From: Labia minor
Taxonomy: Eukaryota > Arthropoda > Insecta > Dermaptera > Spongiphoridae
Assembly: GCA_963082975.1 (NCBI GenBank)
Contig: OY720349.1
Span: 63,362,501 to 63,426,500, forward strand
Reading direction: 5' to 3'
DNA: 64,000 nucleotides
Part shown: one piece after another, positions 11,346 to 21,900 of the stretch
Numbering within the stretch: position 1 is the stretch's first letter
Layout of the letters: the number at the start of each line of letters is the position of its first letter
Translations under genes and position numbers: made by a program
The notes under the pieces: generated by a model
Told to the model about the DNA's origin: nothing
The model's input: only the letters and a program-made list of their open reading frames with translations
Databases searched by the model: none

Positions 11346-12979
11346 AACCGGATATGCATATATATTTATAATTAATCTAAATAAATGTTGAAATATTTAT
11401 GCAATTTCTAATGAATTAAATAATCAAAATGCGATTGAATTAAAATAAGTATATTTTTTAAAAAATAAAATAAAATATTGCTCTTACCTATGCAGAAATC
11501 GTAGTGATGAATAAACTTAATTTAAACCTATTTTAAATAAATATACTTAAGAGAAAATTAAATCGAAATCATTATTCCAAGCAGAACTCAACTATCGGAG
11601 AGATTATATAGAAAAAAAAGAAGAAAAAACGTTCATTAGATAAAGTAAATTTCAAAGAAAATAAATTAGAATTTAATCGTAAAAAGTACTGAGTTCATAT
11701 ATTTAAAAGGGTTAGTCCCTCTTAGTCAGCTAATAGATGATCACCAAGTCATTCTTCTCTCTAGCACGAAGAGCTCGTTGTAAAGTTTGTTCTTGTTGGA
11801 AGTTTAGAAATAAAGAAATCTTTAATACAGGTTCCGAAAAAAATTACTATATAAAATTAATTATCTGTCGAATGAAAGATGAACTTTTTTGAAATTAGAA
11901 AAAAATATCATAAGTAATAACTTCTCAAGAGAAGAATTAATCTAAAAATTTCAAACTTCAATAAATTGTGAATTAAAACCAAAAGAGGTAGAAACAAGTT
12001 ATTTTATCTCTCACACCTAAATTATTTATTGAAATATCATTCATTGACAAAGAAATTAGTTAATATTAAAATTGTACTTTACTTTTCATTATTATGAAAT
12101 CTACTTATTATGTGTTTTTATGTTTATTCTTCTCCTAATATTGGAGATAGAATCACCCATCTAATAAATGTAAAACATTTTTCGACATTTGACACTCATA
12201 AGTAGTAAAACAAAGACATTCTTCTTTCTTTATATAAACATATTTCTTTATTTTTATAAGCTAGTCAACCCATATTTTCTTTAAATCATATGATTTTAAT
12301 ATAATACTTAATTTCATATAATTTTTTTTAACAAATAATTGGAAAATATGTTAAGAATTCATTGGATAAGAAAGTTTTAGTATATTAAAACATTCATATC
12401 TTTTTGTGTTCTTATTTAAAATATAGTCAAAAGGCCCAGTAGATGACGGGGTTCAGTATATATAGTTAAACTCCTTCTTTGTTGATCACTTTTGAGTAGG
12501 ATATTTTCTTTTTTACGACTTTTAAATTGTTAATTTGTTTTTTATTTTTAATCTGTCATGGTGGCGTTGACAAATGTACACATTTAAATTTAACACTTTT
12601 TTAATCTATAAAAATTTAGTTTTATTAAAAATTTAAATATAAATAATATTAATTTTTTTAGAAAATATTAATCAATTAGTAGATGAATAATCTTAATATT
12701 ACTGAATATTAGAAATTTACATTTAAATTTAAATTTATATATTATAAACATTCTTTGTATGTGGAAATTTCTAGAATTATTAATTTTATATTCAGTGCCG
12801 GAAATGAATCAACTTATTAAGTAATAAATAGTATTTGGTTGAAAGTTTATATGTAAAAGGTTTTCATTCATTTTGTTTCAATCAGTATATTACTTAAAAT
12901 ATTCATTTTTTTGTGTTCTTATTTAAAGTATATTTTAATTTAATCATTAAATTAATTATATATTATTATTGTATATGTT
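11346..12979. other. AT-rich DNA, no gene seen
   Basis: No supported feature. A slightly less AT-rich patch near 11705-11830 has no usable frame. Confidence 0.5.
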
Positions 12980-13108
12980 ATATCTATCTTTCTCTGTGAC
13001 CCACGGTATTTCTCCAAGTGTACTTATCCCCCCGGAGCTATAACCATCTAACTCCTACCCTGTCCCATCTCTCTCATGTCCCTTCCTACATTGTCCACCC
13101 ATATTAAA
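12980..13108 (-). mobile_element. LINE 3' end (LINE-1 of three related tails)
   Basis: Minus-strand sequence matches the 3' part of the LINE tail at 22754-23143, including the region encoding the W-rich C-terminus and the terminal GATA-type microsatellite (tatctatctttctctgtg on the plus strand). It is severely 5'-truncated. Confidence 0.65.
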
Positions 13109-13629
13109 AACTTCAAATTATTTATTGATGTAATTTTAAAAATTTTTTATATATATTGATAATTTTTGTTAGTATAAGAAAATAAGATAAAATAAGATCT
13201 GATAAATTAATATTTTATTTAATTAATCTTCTAATATGTTATAATACTTAGATTGAACAAGAACAGTTATAAATGTGATTTATTTAAAAAAAATCTATTC
13301 CAACTTTTATTAGTACCCTATTTAAAAAACCCTTCATGGGAAGAATGCTTTATATAACACTTATACGGATGCAATTAATGTGCAATTATTATAACAATAA
13401 CTCATTATAAATGTGAGAGCAAATTTATATAGAATTAAATACTATACTTTGTTTATTTGAATACTAAAATTATTATATTTTATTGGTTTGAATATCGTAT
13501 ATAGTTGATGATAATTTTATCTATTTTAATAGAAACAGCAAAGATAATGGATGAATTAATATTGCTATATATTTTTTATTTATTATTTCGAATGCTAAGT
13601 GATCGCTATCGCATCTTTAAAAGACATTT
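13109..13629. other. AT-rich DNA, no gene seen
   Basis: No supported feature. Confidence 0.5.
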
Positions 13630-14130
13630 GAATGTTAATGGCGGAATAGGCAACCTTTTCTAATAAAATGGCTCCATCAAAGGACGAATTCATAGATGAG
13701 AGCCCGGATGAAATCGTCCTTCGATGCCCCTTTTGGGAGAGAAGCTACTTAATAAAATCATTAATGTTCCTAGTGGGAACAAATGGAGCTATCTACTACA
13801 GTGTCATGTGGAGTGGGAGGAAACAAATGAAGGAAGAGGTTGGGTTGGTGAGGAGTTGGAATTCAGTGAGGGTACTTACGCAAATGTTATTCAATAAAAT
13901 GGGGTGGAATAATGGAACTTTAGAGGGTTTGCAGATCTCTTTATGGTTATCTTTTTACAACCAGAACAGAACAATACTTATAACAGGCTCCATCATGCGT
14001 CTCAAGAGTTAAAGTACAATAAAATCCGATACAATACTTTCTCTTCTCTCACCTTAAAAACAGGGAGCTCAAGTGAGAGAAATAAAATTTATCCAGTGCG
14101 GATAACTTGGATGAATAAAGCTTGAATGGA
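13630..14130 (+). other. GC-richer segment with a 114-codon open frame, unrecognised
   Basis: Composition rises well above background. A plus-strand frame from 13668 to 14012 reads MAPSKDEFIDESPDE at its start and has no recognised domain. The motif aataaaat occurs about six times between 13660 and 14150, which is odd for coding DNA. Splice-like sites exist on both strands (for example a minus-strand GTAAGTACC near 13880) without giving a coherent gene model. It may be an old exon-bearing insertion or a decayed element. Confidence 0.25.
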
Positions 14131-14448
14131 TTTACTTTTCATTTGAAATAAAATGTTGATTAGACATCAGTGAGCTTTAAAAGAAGTAAAATAGGTAAAA
14201 AATAAAATAAAATCAACACTCTAAGATAAATTATAAATATTGACAATATATTTTCTCTTATATTATAATTTTTATTTAATAAGAAAATAATTTATTTACT
14301 TATAATACTGTTAATTTTAAATGATGTAAAATAAATATGTTAGAAATTATTTAAAACATCTCATAAAGTTTTATTTGTTCACTTTTTGTTTTAATTTAAA
14401 AAATAATTTTAAAGAATAAATTCCAAAACGCATCGCATTTCATTTATA

Positions 14449-14827
14449 CGAGGGTGGTCTGAAAAGTTTCCGATCTGACCAAGAAAATTAATAAATTATT
14501 TAATTAATTAATTTAATTTGATTTAATTTAATTTAAGTCTCATCAACAGTTATGAATCGACGCAAAAATTCGTTTGTATTACGCCTACAGCGCCAAATTG
14601 TCGTTAGAAATGGTTTTTCGAAGCAATTTTTGGTCTCACGTTAGGAAATGCGGCACCCACGTTGTACACAGCTTTCTATATTCAAATGCTTTTGCAAAAC
14701 ATTTCGCATACGTTCAGCTGACATCGTACAGGTCTCAATTATCTTGAATTTTGAAAAATAAAACAAAAAAAAAATTGAAAAACAACGTTTTTCTTGGCCA
14801 GGTCGGAAACTTTTCAGACCACCCTCG
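14449..14827. mobile_element. Mariner-type MITE / internally deleted mariner
   Basis: The terminal inverted repeats are long and nearly perfect: CGAGGGTGGTCTGAAAAGTT at the left, with its complement ending at 14827. The match continues inward through 'ccgatctgaccaagaaaa'. Both edges abut TA, the Tc1/mariner target. At 379 bp it is far below a full-length element (about 1.3 kb). The GC-richer interior (about 14550-14740) is likely a piece of old transposase, but I could not read a continuous frame. Confidence 0.9.
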
Positions 14828-15206
14828 TATTTAGCATCCTATCCTAGTAAATTTATTTGAAAACTAATAAAGATAATTCGTGAAAATTTAAAACTAAATA
14901 ATATAAAAGCATATAACATAAAGCATATATATTAATAACCTTGATACTTGATAATCAAGTACTTAAGTAAAAGTAATTCTTATTAAGTTTATTTTAATTA
15001 ACATAAAATATAGAGTATAAATAATAAATAAGTTTATATATATATTTTTTATAGAATATTAATCAATGTTTAGGTCTAATTTATTTGTTTATTCTATTTT
15101 TTTTTTTGTCTAGGTTTATTTTCAATTATTTATTTATTTTTTAATTTATTTTTTATATTTTAATAGATAATAGCTGGAGTACCCGGCTAAATAAATTAAC
15201 AAAAAT
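14828..15206. other. AT-rich DNA next to the tRNA
   Basis: A short phrase at about 15168-15190 (tagctggagtacccggc) resembles the 'tagctgaagtagccggc' segment inside RepA copies and may be a RepA relic. Otherwise nothing is seen. Confidence 0.4.
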
Positions 15207-15278
15207 GTTCTCGCCCGGGATCGAACCGGGGACCTTCCGCGTGTTAGGCGGATGTGATAACCACTACACCACGAGAAC
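15207..15278 (-). tRNA. tRNA-Val (anticodon AAC)
   Basis: The minus strand folds as a complete 72-nt tRNA. It has a seven-pair acceptor stem (GTTCTCG with CGAGAAC), a D arm with GTGTAGTGGTTATCAC, an anticodon stem TCCGC/GCGGA enclosing the seven-base loop CTAACAC (anticodon AAC, valine), and a T arm CCCGG-TTCGATC-CCGGG. The internal A-box and B-box promoters of RNA polymerase III are therefore intact. No intron and no encoded CCA are present. It lies upstream of the first visible neurexin exon and on the opposite strand. Confidence 0.97.
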
Positions 15279-16140
15279 ATGTTATAAAAAAGTTGGAAAT
15301 CACTGGAATCCAACTAATCTAGTCGGAATGATTGTGTTTTTAGTTGAAAGAAAATGATTTAATTTAAAATATTCTAATCCTATTTTATTATCAAAAATTT
15401 ATATATAAAAATTATCAATTCTATCAAAAATATCATGCCATTTCAACAATGTATTAAAATTTATATATAAAATAAATCATGATATTTAAGTATTTTTTTT
15501 TAATTGACAAAAATTTTACCATTTAGAATTTAATATAAAAAAATTTTAAAATCAATGACACATGTTTTTGAACCAATTTAATCAATTCTGATTAAATGCA
15601 TAGTTATAGTATTTATTTTATTTAATGGTTGATGTAAAAAATATTGTATAGATATAAATATAATAAAAAAGTTTTTAGATGAATAAGAAGCAATTCATCG
15701 ATAAACTTTGTCAGATTTATAGAAAAATTATTTTATTCTTTTTAGTCCATGAGAAAAACGTTATTTTATAAAAAAATTTTATATTATATTTATATTATTT
15801 TATTCTTTTTAGTGGGATTTTAATTCGATAAAATAAAATTATTCATAGAAAAGTATCTAAGTTGATAAATATATAAAGATGATGTTATACAAGAATTTAC
15901 AAATAGAATAAAACAAAAAGAAAATATTAATCTTCAAAAAATGATTATAATTATATTAAATAAATGTTATTATTGAAGTAATGTTTTTAAAATATATTTA
16001 TTATAATTATTATATTAATTAAAAATACCTCTTTTAATGTTATAAATTATTTTGAATTATTTTCCAAATGAAAACCAACTAAATATTTATCAATTGCATG
16101 AATGAAAATTCAAATATTAAAGCAATTAATCGCTAATTAG
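15279..16140. other. AT-rich DNA, no gene seen
   Basis: No supported feature. Confidence 0.5.
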
Positions 16141-16310
16141 TAATTCAATTATATTTCTTCCACACCTTCTAGGAATCCATTGAAATATCTATAAATGTCT
16201 ATCTCAATTTAAAGTTGACGAAAAATCTATTTCATTTTGTCATAAGGGCGAACAGTCAGACAGACAGACAGACATGAAGTGAAGTTGATAAAAACGTTAT
16301 CATAAAATAA
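16141..16310 (+). repeat. RepI copy 1
   Basis: About 170 bases are shared with 57392-57562, including 'ttcaattatatttcttc', 'atccattgaaatatctata', a CAGACAGACAGA core and 'aaaacgttat'. Like RepA and RepC it carries a GACA tetranucleotide tract. At both loci a RepA copy follows downstream. Confidence 0.7.
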
Positions 16311-16451
16311 GAGCTCAATGAGATTTCAATTTGAAATATAGAATTATTTTTATCAGAACGGCTTATTAATTAATTAATCTAATCTTAAACTTTTATCTTT
16401 TGTTTATTTGAGTATCTCAGAATTTGAATCCCTTTTATCTGAATTTCGTAG

Positions 16452-17083
16452 TTTTTACCGACCGACGATAGTAAGGGAGGTATTGTTTTCACACCAAATT
16501 TCACATGTGGAGATTTTTACATATCTCCACGAATCATGCATTTTCTTAACAGAAAAAAGTATTTTTAGCATGATGTCTGTCCGTCCGTCTATCCGTCCGT
16601 ATAGATGTGTACAGCCTGAACGGCTCAACGGATTTTGATGAAGTTTGGTATATTTACTTAATGCATCAGTGGGATGAATTGATCAACTTTTGGTGCAAAT
16701 CCGGAAACCGGAAGTGGTAGTATTAGCGATCGACGATAGGAAGGGAAGGGTTATTTTCACACCAAATTTTTTTACATATCACCACGAATGTATTGGTTTT
16801 GTCCTCGTGAAAAATCATCTTCGTTATGCTTTTCTTAATTTAAAATTATATGACGTCACCCAGCCCTTCATGACGTCACAGCCTCCTTATTATGATCACG
16901 GGCAACGCCGGCTACTTCAGCTATATATTATAAATAAAATAAAATTAAAAATATTTATGTTCTATCCATATCTGTTTTTTATTGCATTAATAGATACATT
17001 TAAATTATTTGAAATTGTTTCTGTAGCTGGAAATTAATTTATTTCAAACTGTCGGTCGGTTCGGACCTGGCCACAGGTCAACT
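16452..17083 (+). repeat. RepA copy, near full length
   Basis: Starts TTTTTACCGACCGACGATAG and ends with the perfect hairpin GACCTGGCCACAGGTC (17064-17079). Inside are two versions of a module 'cacaccaaattt...ttttacatatc[t/a]ccacgaat' (about 16491 and 16760), a GTCCGTCCGTC tract, 'aacggattttgatgaa' and 'ccggaaaccggaagtgg'. Open frames here are short and not conserved between copies, so I treat it as non-coding. Confidence 0.85.
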
Positions 17084-17973
17084 CTTTATTTTGTTTATTA
17101 CTTATTTTAAATTATTGAATTTGGTAAAATTTTACTACTCAATTTTAAGTCCTCAAATTATCCTCAGAAGTATAAAATATTTTCAATATTTTAATAAATA
17201 AATAAATATATCAAATAAACCAAATAGTTGATTTGATATAATTTTAAATAATTCTAATAAATTAATTATATTTATCATTACAATGGATAGAAAATAAAAT
17301 AAAATAAAATAAAAATAATTAGGTTATTATATATCTTTAAATATTATTATATAAACTAATATAATTATTTACAATTAAAAAGGCACCTATATCTGCATAT
17401 ATAAGAGTGTGTATATTATTAGATTTACTTATTTATGTATTCGGGATTAATATTCTACCGATTTTCAGCGTCAGAAATTATTTACTATTACAAGCATATT
17501 TCTAATATTTATAAAATATACCAAACATGGTTCTTTTCCATTAACTTTCTTAGCTATCTTATTATTATTTACCATTATTTTTAACCCTACACTTGATGTT
17601 TTATAAATAGGAAAAATTGTACAATGAAAATATAATTCAATTGAATAAATTATTAGTTTAAAATATTATGAAAAGGACCTTTGATTTGCTTGTTTATTAC
17701 ATATTTATATAGGCGGAGTCTTGGGATTTGCTTTTGGAATCTGGAACAGGCTTAAAAGGAAGAGAGAGAGAGAGAGAGAAGCTTAAGTTTAATTTAAATT
17801 ATATATACACATTTCCCATGTTTCTATGTTTAAAATTTGTCAAATAAATATTTAATGCTAATTTTATTAGAAAAAATAAAAAGGATTTTTTTAAAAAATT
17901 TTTTTGTTATCTATGTAAATTAAATCCGAGATAGTTTTCCGAGAAAGAACCTTCTTGAATTAAGATGAATGTA
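17084..17973. other. AT-rich DNA, no gene seen
   Basis: Contains a (GA)n run at about 17761-17779. No protein-like frame. Confidence 0.5.
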
Positions 17974-18466
17974 CCAGTAGTTGACACTATAAGGACAACT
18001 TTATGAGTCGATATCTTCTATTTTTTATCAGATATCTATTTGAGTTTTGGGTGATATGATTCTTTGGTTAATAATTAAGAAATAATTTATCTGCAAACCA
18101 ATGTAATTTTCTATTTCTTTTATTTTTATATTTTTTTTAACATTAGCATCTAAAAGCACCAGTAGTTGACACCCTTAAAATTAGGTAATATGGACATTCA
18201 ATTAATATTTAAAATTGATGTCAATACTAAAAAAAAAATAAAAAAAAAATTAGTGATTTGCCTCCTTAAACATTCGAAAAACAAAATATTCAAATATCCA
18301 TTGGTTCGATACTATATAAAAGTAAATGTTGTGCCGTTTACTCAGACGGTGACTCAAAACTTTTATATTTACACATCTTCAATGTGGAAGGAATTACTTA
18401 CATTCAATGTTTAGACACATATAAGTCTTATTATCCGATATTAAATGTACAACTGTCAACTACTGG
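17974..18466. mobile_element. TA-flanked MITE with CCAGTAGTTGACA ends
   Basis: CCAGTAGTTGACA at the left is answered by TGTCAACTACTGG at the right, and TA lies immediately outside both. A third, direct copy of the same terminal motif occurs at about 18159, suggesting a tandem or nested origin. An 82-codon frame (18166-18414) is Lys-rich and unrecognised. Tc1/mariner-like ancestry is likely from the TA target. Confidence 0.75.
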
Positions 18467-18601
18467 TACATTTACCCTATTTACTATTTCATTGATAAAT
18501 TGGAATATATTATTATTATTATTATTAGTTAAATAGTTTAAAGGCACTTCAAATATATATATATATATGAATTATATTATGGAATTTCGTTTTGTCAACA
18601 G

Positions 18602-18999
18602 CGGACACAGTGCTGGATAAACAAAATACCCTGGAATATCGGACCCTGCATATTGGAGGCTGGGAAAGTTTCTCAATTCCGCCAACAACTTCGCCATCAA
18701 CGCCTCCGTCCTCGACGTCCAACAATGTTATTACTGGAGGAATGCCTGGCTTTATAGGCTCGATTCAGCAGCTTACAATCAACGGCCAGCAATGGATTGA
18801 ATTAGCAAGGACAACGACAAATCCAAACAATCCACCACCCACACCAAGCGGAGATTATCAACCAAGAATAGGTTTGACAGCTAAATATGCACGCCGAGAC
18901 CACCAAATGGTTCACCATCCAGTCACATTTAAGAGCAAACATACCTATGTAGGTTTACCTGTTCTTAAGGCTTATCAAGCGACGAATATCTATTTCCAG
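18602..18999 (+). CDS. Neurexin exon: end of LNS4, start of LNS5
   Basis: The acceptor is tttgtcaacag and the donor CAG/gtgagt. The exon starts after the first base of a codon and ends in phase 0. It encodes LHIGGW, the conserved GFIGSIQQLTING end of an LNS domain, a linker, then RIGLTAKYARRDHQMVHHPV opening the next LNS. A Pro/Ser/Thr-rich stretch (SIPPTTSPSTPPSS) interrupts the usually compact 'GG...GF.G' segment and looks lineage-specific. Confidence 0.93.
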
Positions 19000-21900
19000 G
19001 TGAGTATCATAAATCATAAATAATATTATTATTTGTACTTTAATAAAATATAGTAATTAATTTTTATACTCTTATCAAATTAATAATTTTACAATCTTAC
19101 CATCCTTGTCTTAACAAATATTGTTTCATAAGTTTATATTTTTCTTTCATTATTTCACATCTAATTATATCAATTTTTAATTATATATATATATATATTC
19201 CTATTATTATATTTTATTTTCAAATATATCAATTTTCAACTTATGATAAATTGAACAATTTGGCATCTTTCACATTTCTTTTTAAAATTTCCAATATATC
19301 TAATGTAGCCAATGTTATATATTATATCCTATTTGTAATCTTAATTTTTATTGGCCAACAAGATTTAAAACTATTTTAGTCTCTCTTCATGATTATTTAA
19401 AATACATATTATTAATTTTTATATTAATTTATTTAACTTGTCGGGGATCAATCCCTCGATCTTAAGTTTGATGGATCAGAAAGAACTGTAACGATAACAA
19501 ATAAAATAAACCAAATCTAATCCTCTTCTTTGAAATTAAAAACAAAATAAAAATCACTAGTATTTTTTTTTTTTTACTTTAAATAAATCATTATATTTAA
19601 TTGAACCAAAACAACTAAATAATTAAAAATGAACAAAGATATTTTATATATATATTTTAAATTAAATTGTATTTTTCATATTAAATGTATTTATTTTAAT
19701 ATAATTTATTAAATATTGTTTTTATAATAATTAAAAAAACACAAGTTTGAATAATTACATTAAAAGAAAACTATTTTGTTCTCTCTGCTTTCAAATAGAT
19801 TAGTTTTTTTTTTTTTTTTTTTTTTAATAAACCATTTAAAGCTTTCTCTCTCTGACCCAATTTACAAGAAAAAACTTTCTGAATTCTTCAAAACCACTAT
19901 TGAATGAACATTATAAAATTATATAATTGGTCGTCATTTTAAGAATCACCACTTTATCCCCCCTCCCCATTTGAAATGTAAGTGGAATATTTATGGAGAT
20001 AGAATTGACTTTTTAAAATAAGTATCTGATTACAAAAAACTTAAATTTTACAAAAATAATTCTATATTTTGATATATTATAAATAATAATAATAATAATA
20101 ATACAATTTATAAAATATTACAATTATTATTACTAAAAACTTTATATTTAAAGTTGAAAATATAAAGTAAACCGTAACATTTATTATAATAATATTTAAA
20201 ATAGCTGTTAATAGCTAATTTATTTAGATAATATTTAACGATAAAAAGTTTTAAAAGAACCTTTAATTCAACGTGACTTTTCTATCTCGAAATATACAAT
20301 ATTTTTAAACATTTATTTTTATATTTCCAAATGGACTTTACATTTTAATTACGTATTAAAAATGAAATACAAATAATTTAAAAAAAATGCATTCTAATTA
20401 ATTATTTAATAATTATCGGTAATATGAATATATTCAATATTTATTTAATATATATAAAATGATATACCTTATTTATTTTTATAGTAGATATTTAATTTAA
20501 TTTCTGGCTGAATTAAACTAATAAAAATGGAGAGTGTTGCTTTTAATTAAATATAATATTTGAAGTCATATATTTACAATATAAAATAACACAGGCGAAC
20601 TTGTCTTTATATTATTATTATCTATTTACAGTTAATATTATGAGGAATTATGAATTTTCCAAATAGAAGAAATAAAAATATAATTAAGTTTTAATTCATA
20701 TATGCTAATAAAATAAAATTGATTTGACGAATATTTACTAAAATAATCATTTATATAATCCAATAGTATATATATATATATATAAAGCATTTTGTATTTT
20801 ATAATCTTCTCTCCTTGGTTTCACTTAATTTTAATTGAATTTTTTGTTCTGTTCAATTTATTTAACAAAATTCCAGACAATTCAATTTTTACTTTTTTCA
20901 ATCTCCCTTTTAGTAACTAATGCTTTACGTTAGAAACATATTTTCTCTACATGTTATAATAGTTTAATCTGTTTTATAATGTTTAAAAATTAATATTGAA
21001 AATAAACTTATCGGTATAATATATATAATATATTACTACTCCTAATTCATTTCGTTATTATCTTTTGAACAGTTGCAGTGGAAAAATTAATTATCAAAAA
21101 AAAAGAGAAAAAGAGACTTTTTTCAAATTCATTATTAAAAATGAAATTATTTTTAGTTAACATAATCTTTATCATTTATCATTTTAAATGAATGAATTTC
21201 AGTTTAAAACTCGTGAAGCCAATGGATTGATGCTGTATAATGCCGGACGAGAGAATGATTTTGTGGCTGTGGAGCTCGTCAACGGACACCTCCATTATCT
21301 TTTCAATTTGGGTGACGGACCTGTGAGAGTACGGGACAATGCCCGAGGAAGTCTCAACGACAATCGATGGCACGCAGTGACCATCGGTAGACCAAACATC
21401 AAACAGCACACTCTGATGGTCGATGATAATTTCGCTATCGTGACGAGCCTCGGAACAAATGAAAATCTCGACTTGGCTGGAATCCTCTATCTTGGTGAGG
21501 GTTTTATTGAAAAATTTTATTTGTTCTCTTACGTTCTCTTACCAAAGGGGTGACTGAACCACTGCTAACCCTTTATTCCCCCCCCCCACTTCCCTCATTT
21601 CCAAATTCACGCTCTCCAACTAACACGCTCGATTGCTTCCTTCCTTATCATTAACATGTAATTACTTAACATTAAGTAAAACGTGACTGATTTAACCTTA
21701 TACTAAAAATAAATATGCAGCAAATTAAATTTAATTTTACACTCAATCTGAAAGGATATCATATAATTTTTTATTATTATTATTATTTTTCTTTCTTAAT
21801 TATGTTCAATATTATATTACTTAAATTATATATTTTTACCGACCGACGATAGTAAGGGAGGTATTGTTTTCACACCAAATTTCACATGTGGAGATTTTTA

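Noticed and set aside
16452-17083. RepA as a Helitron
   Set aside because: A hairpin lies near one end, but there is no 5' TC, no 3' CTRR and no A/T target. Kept as unclassified.
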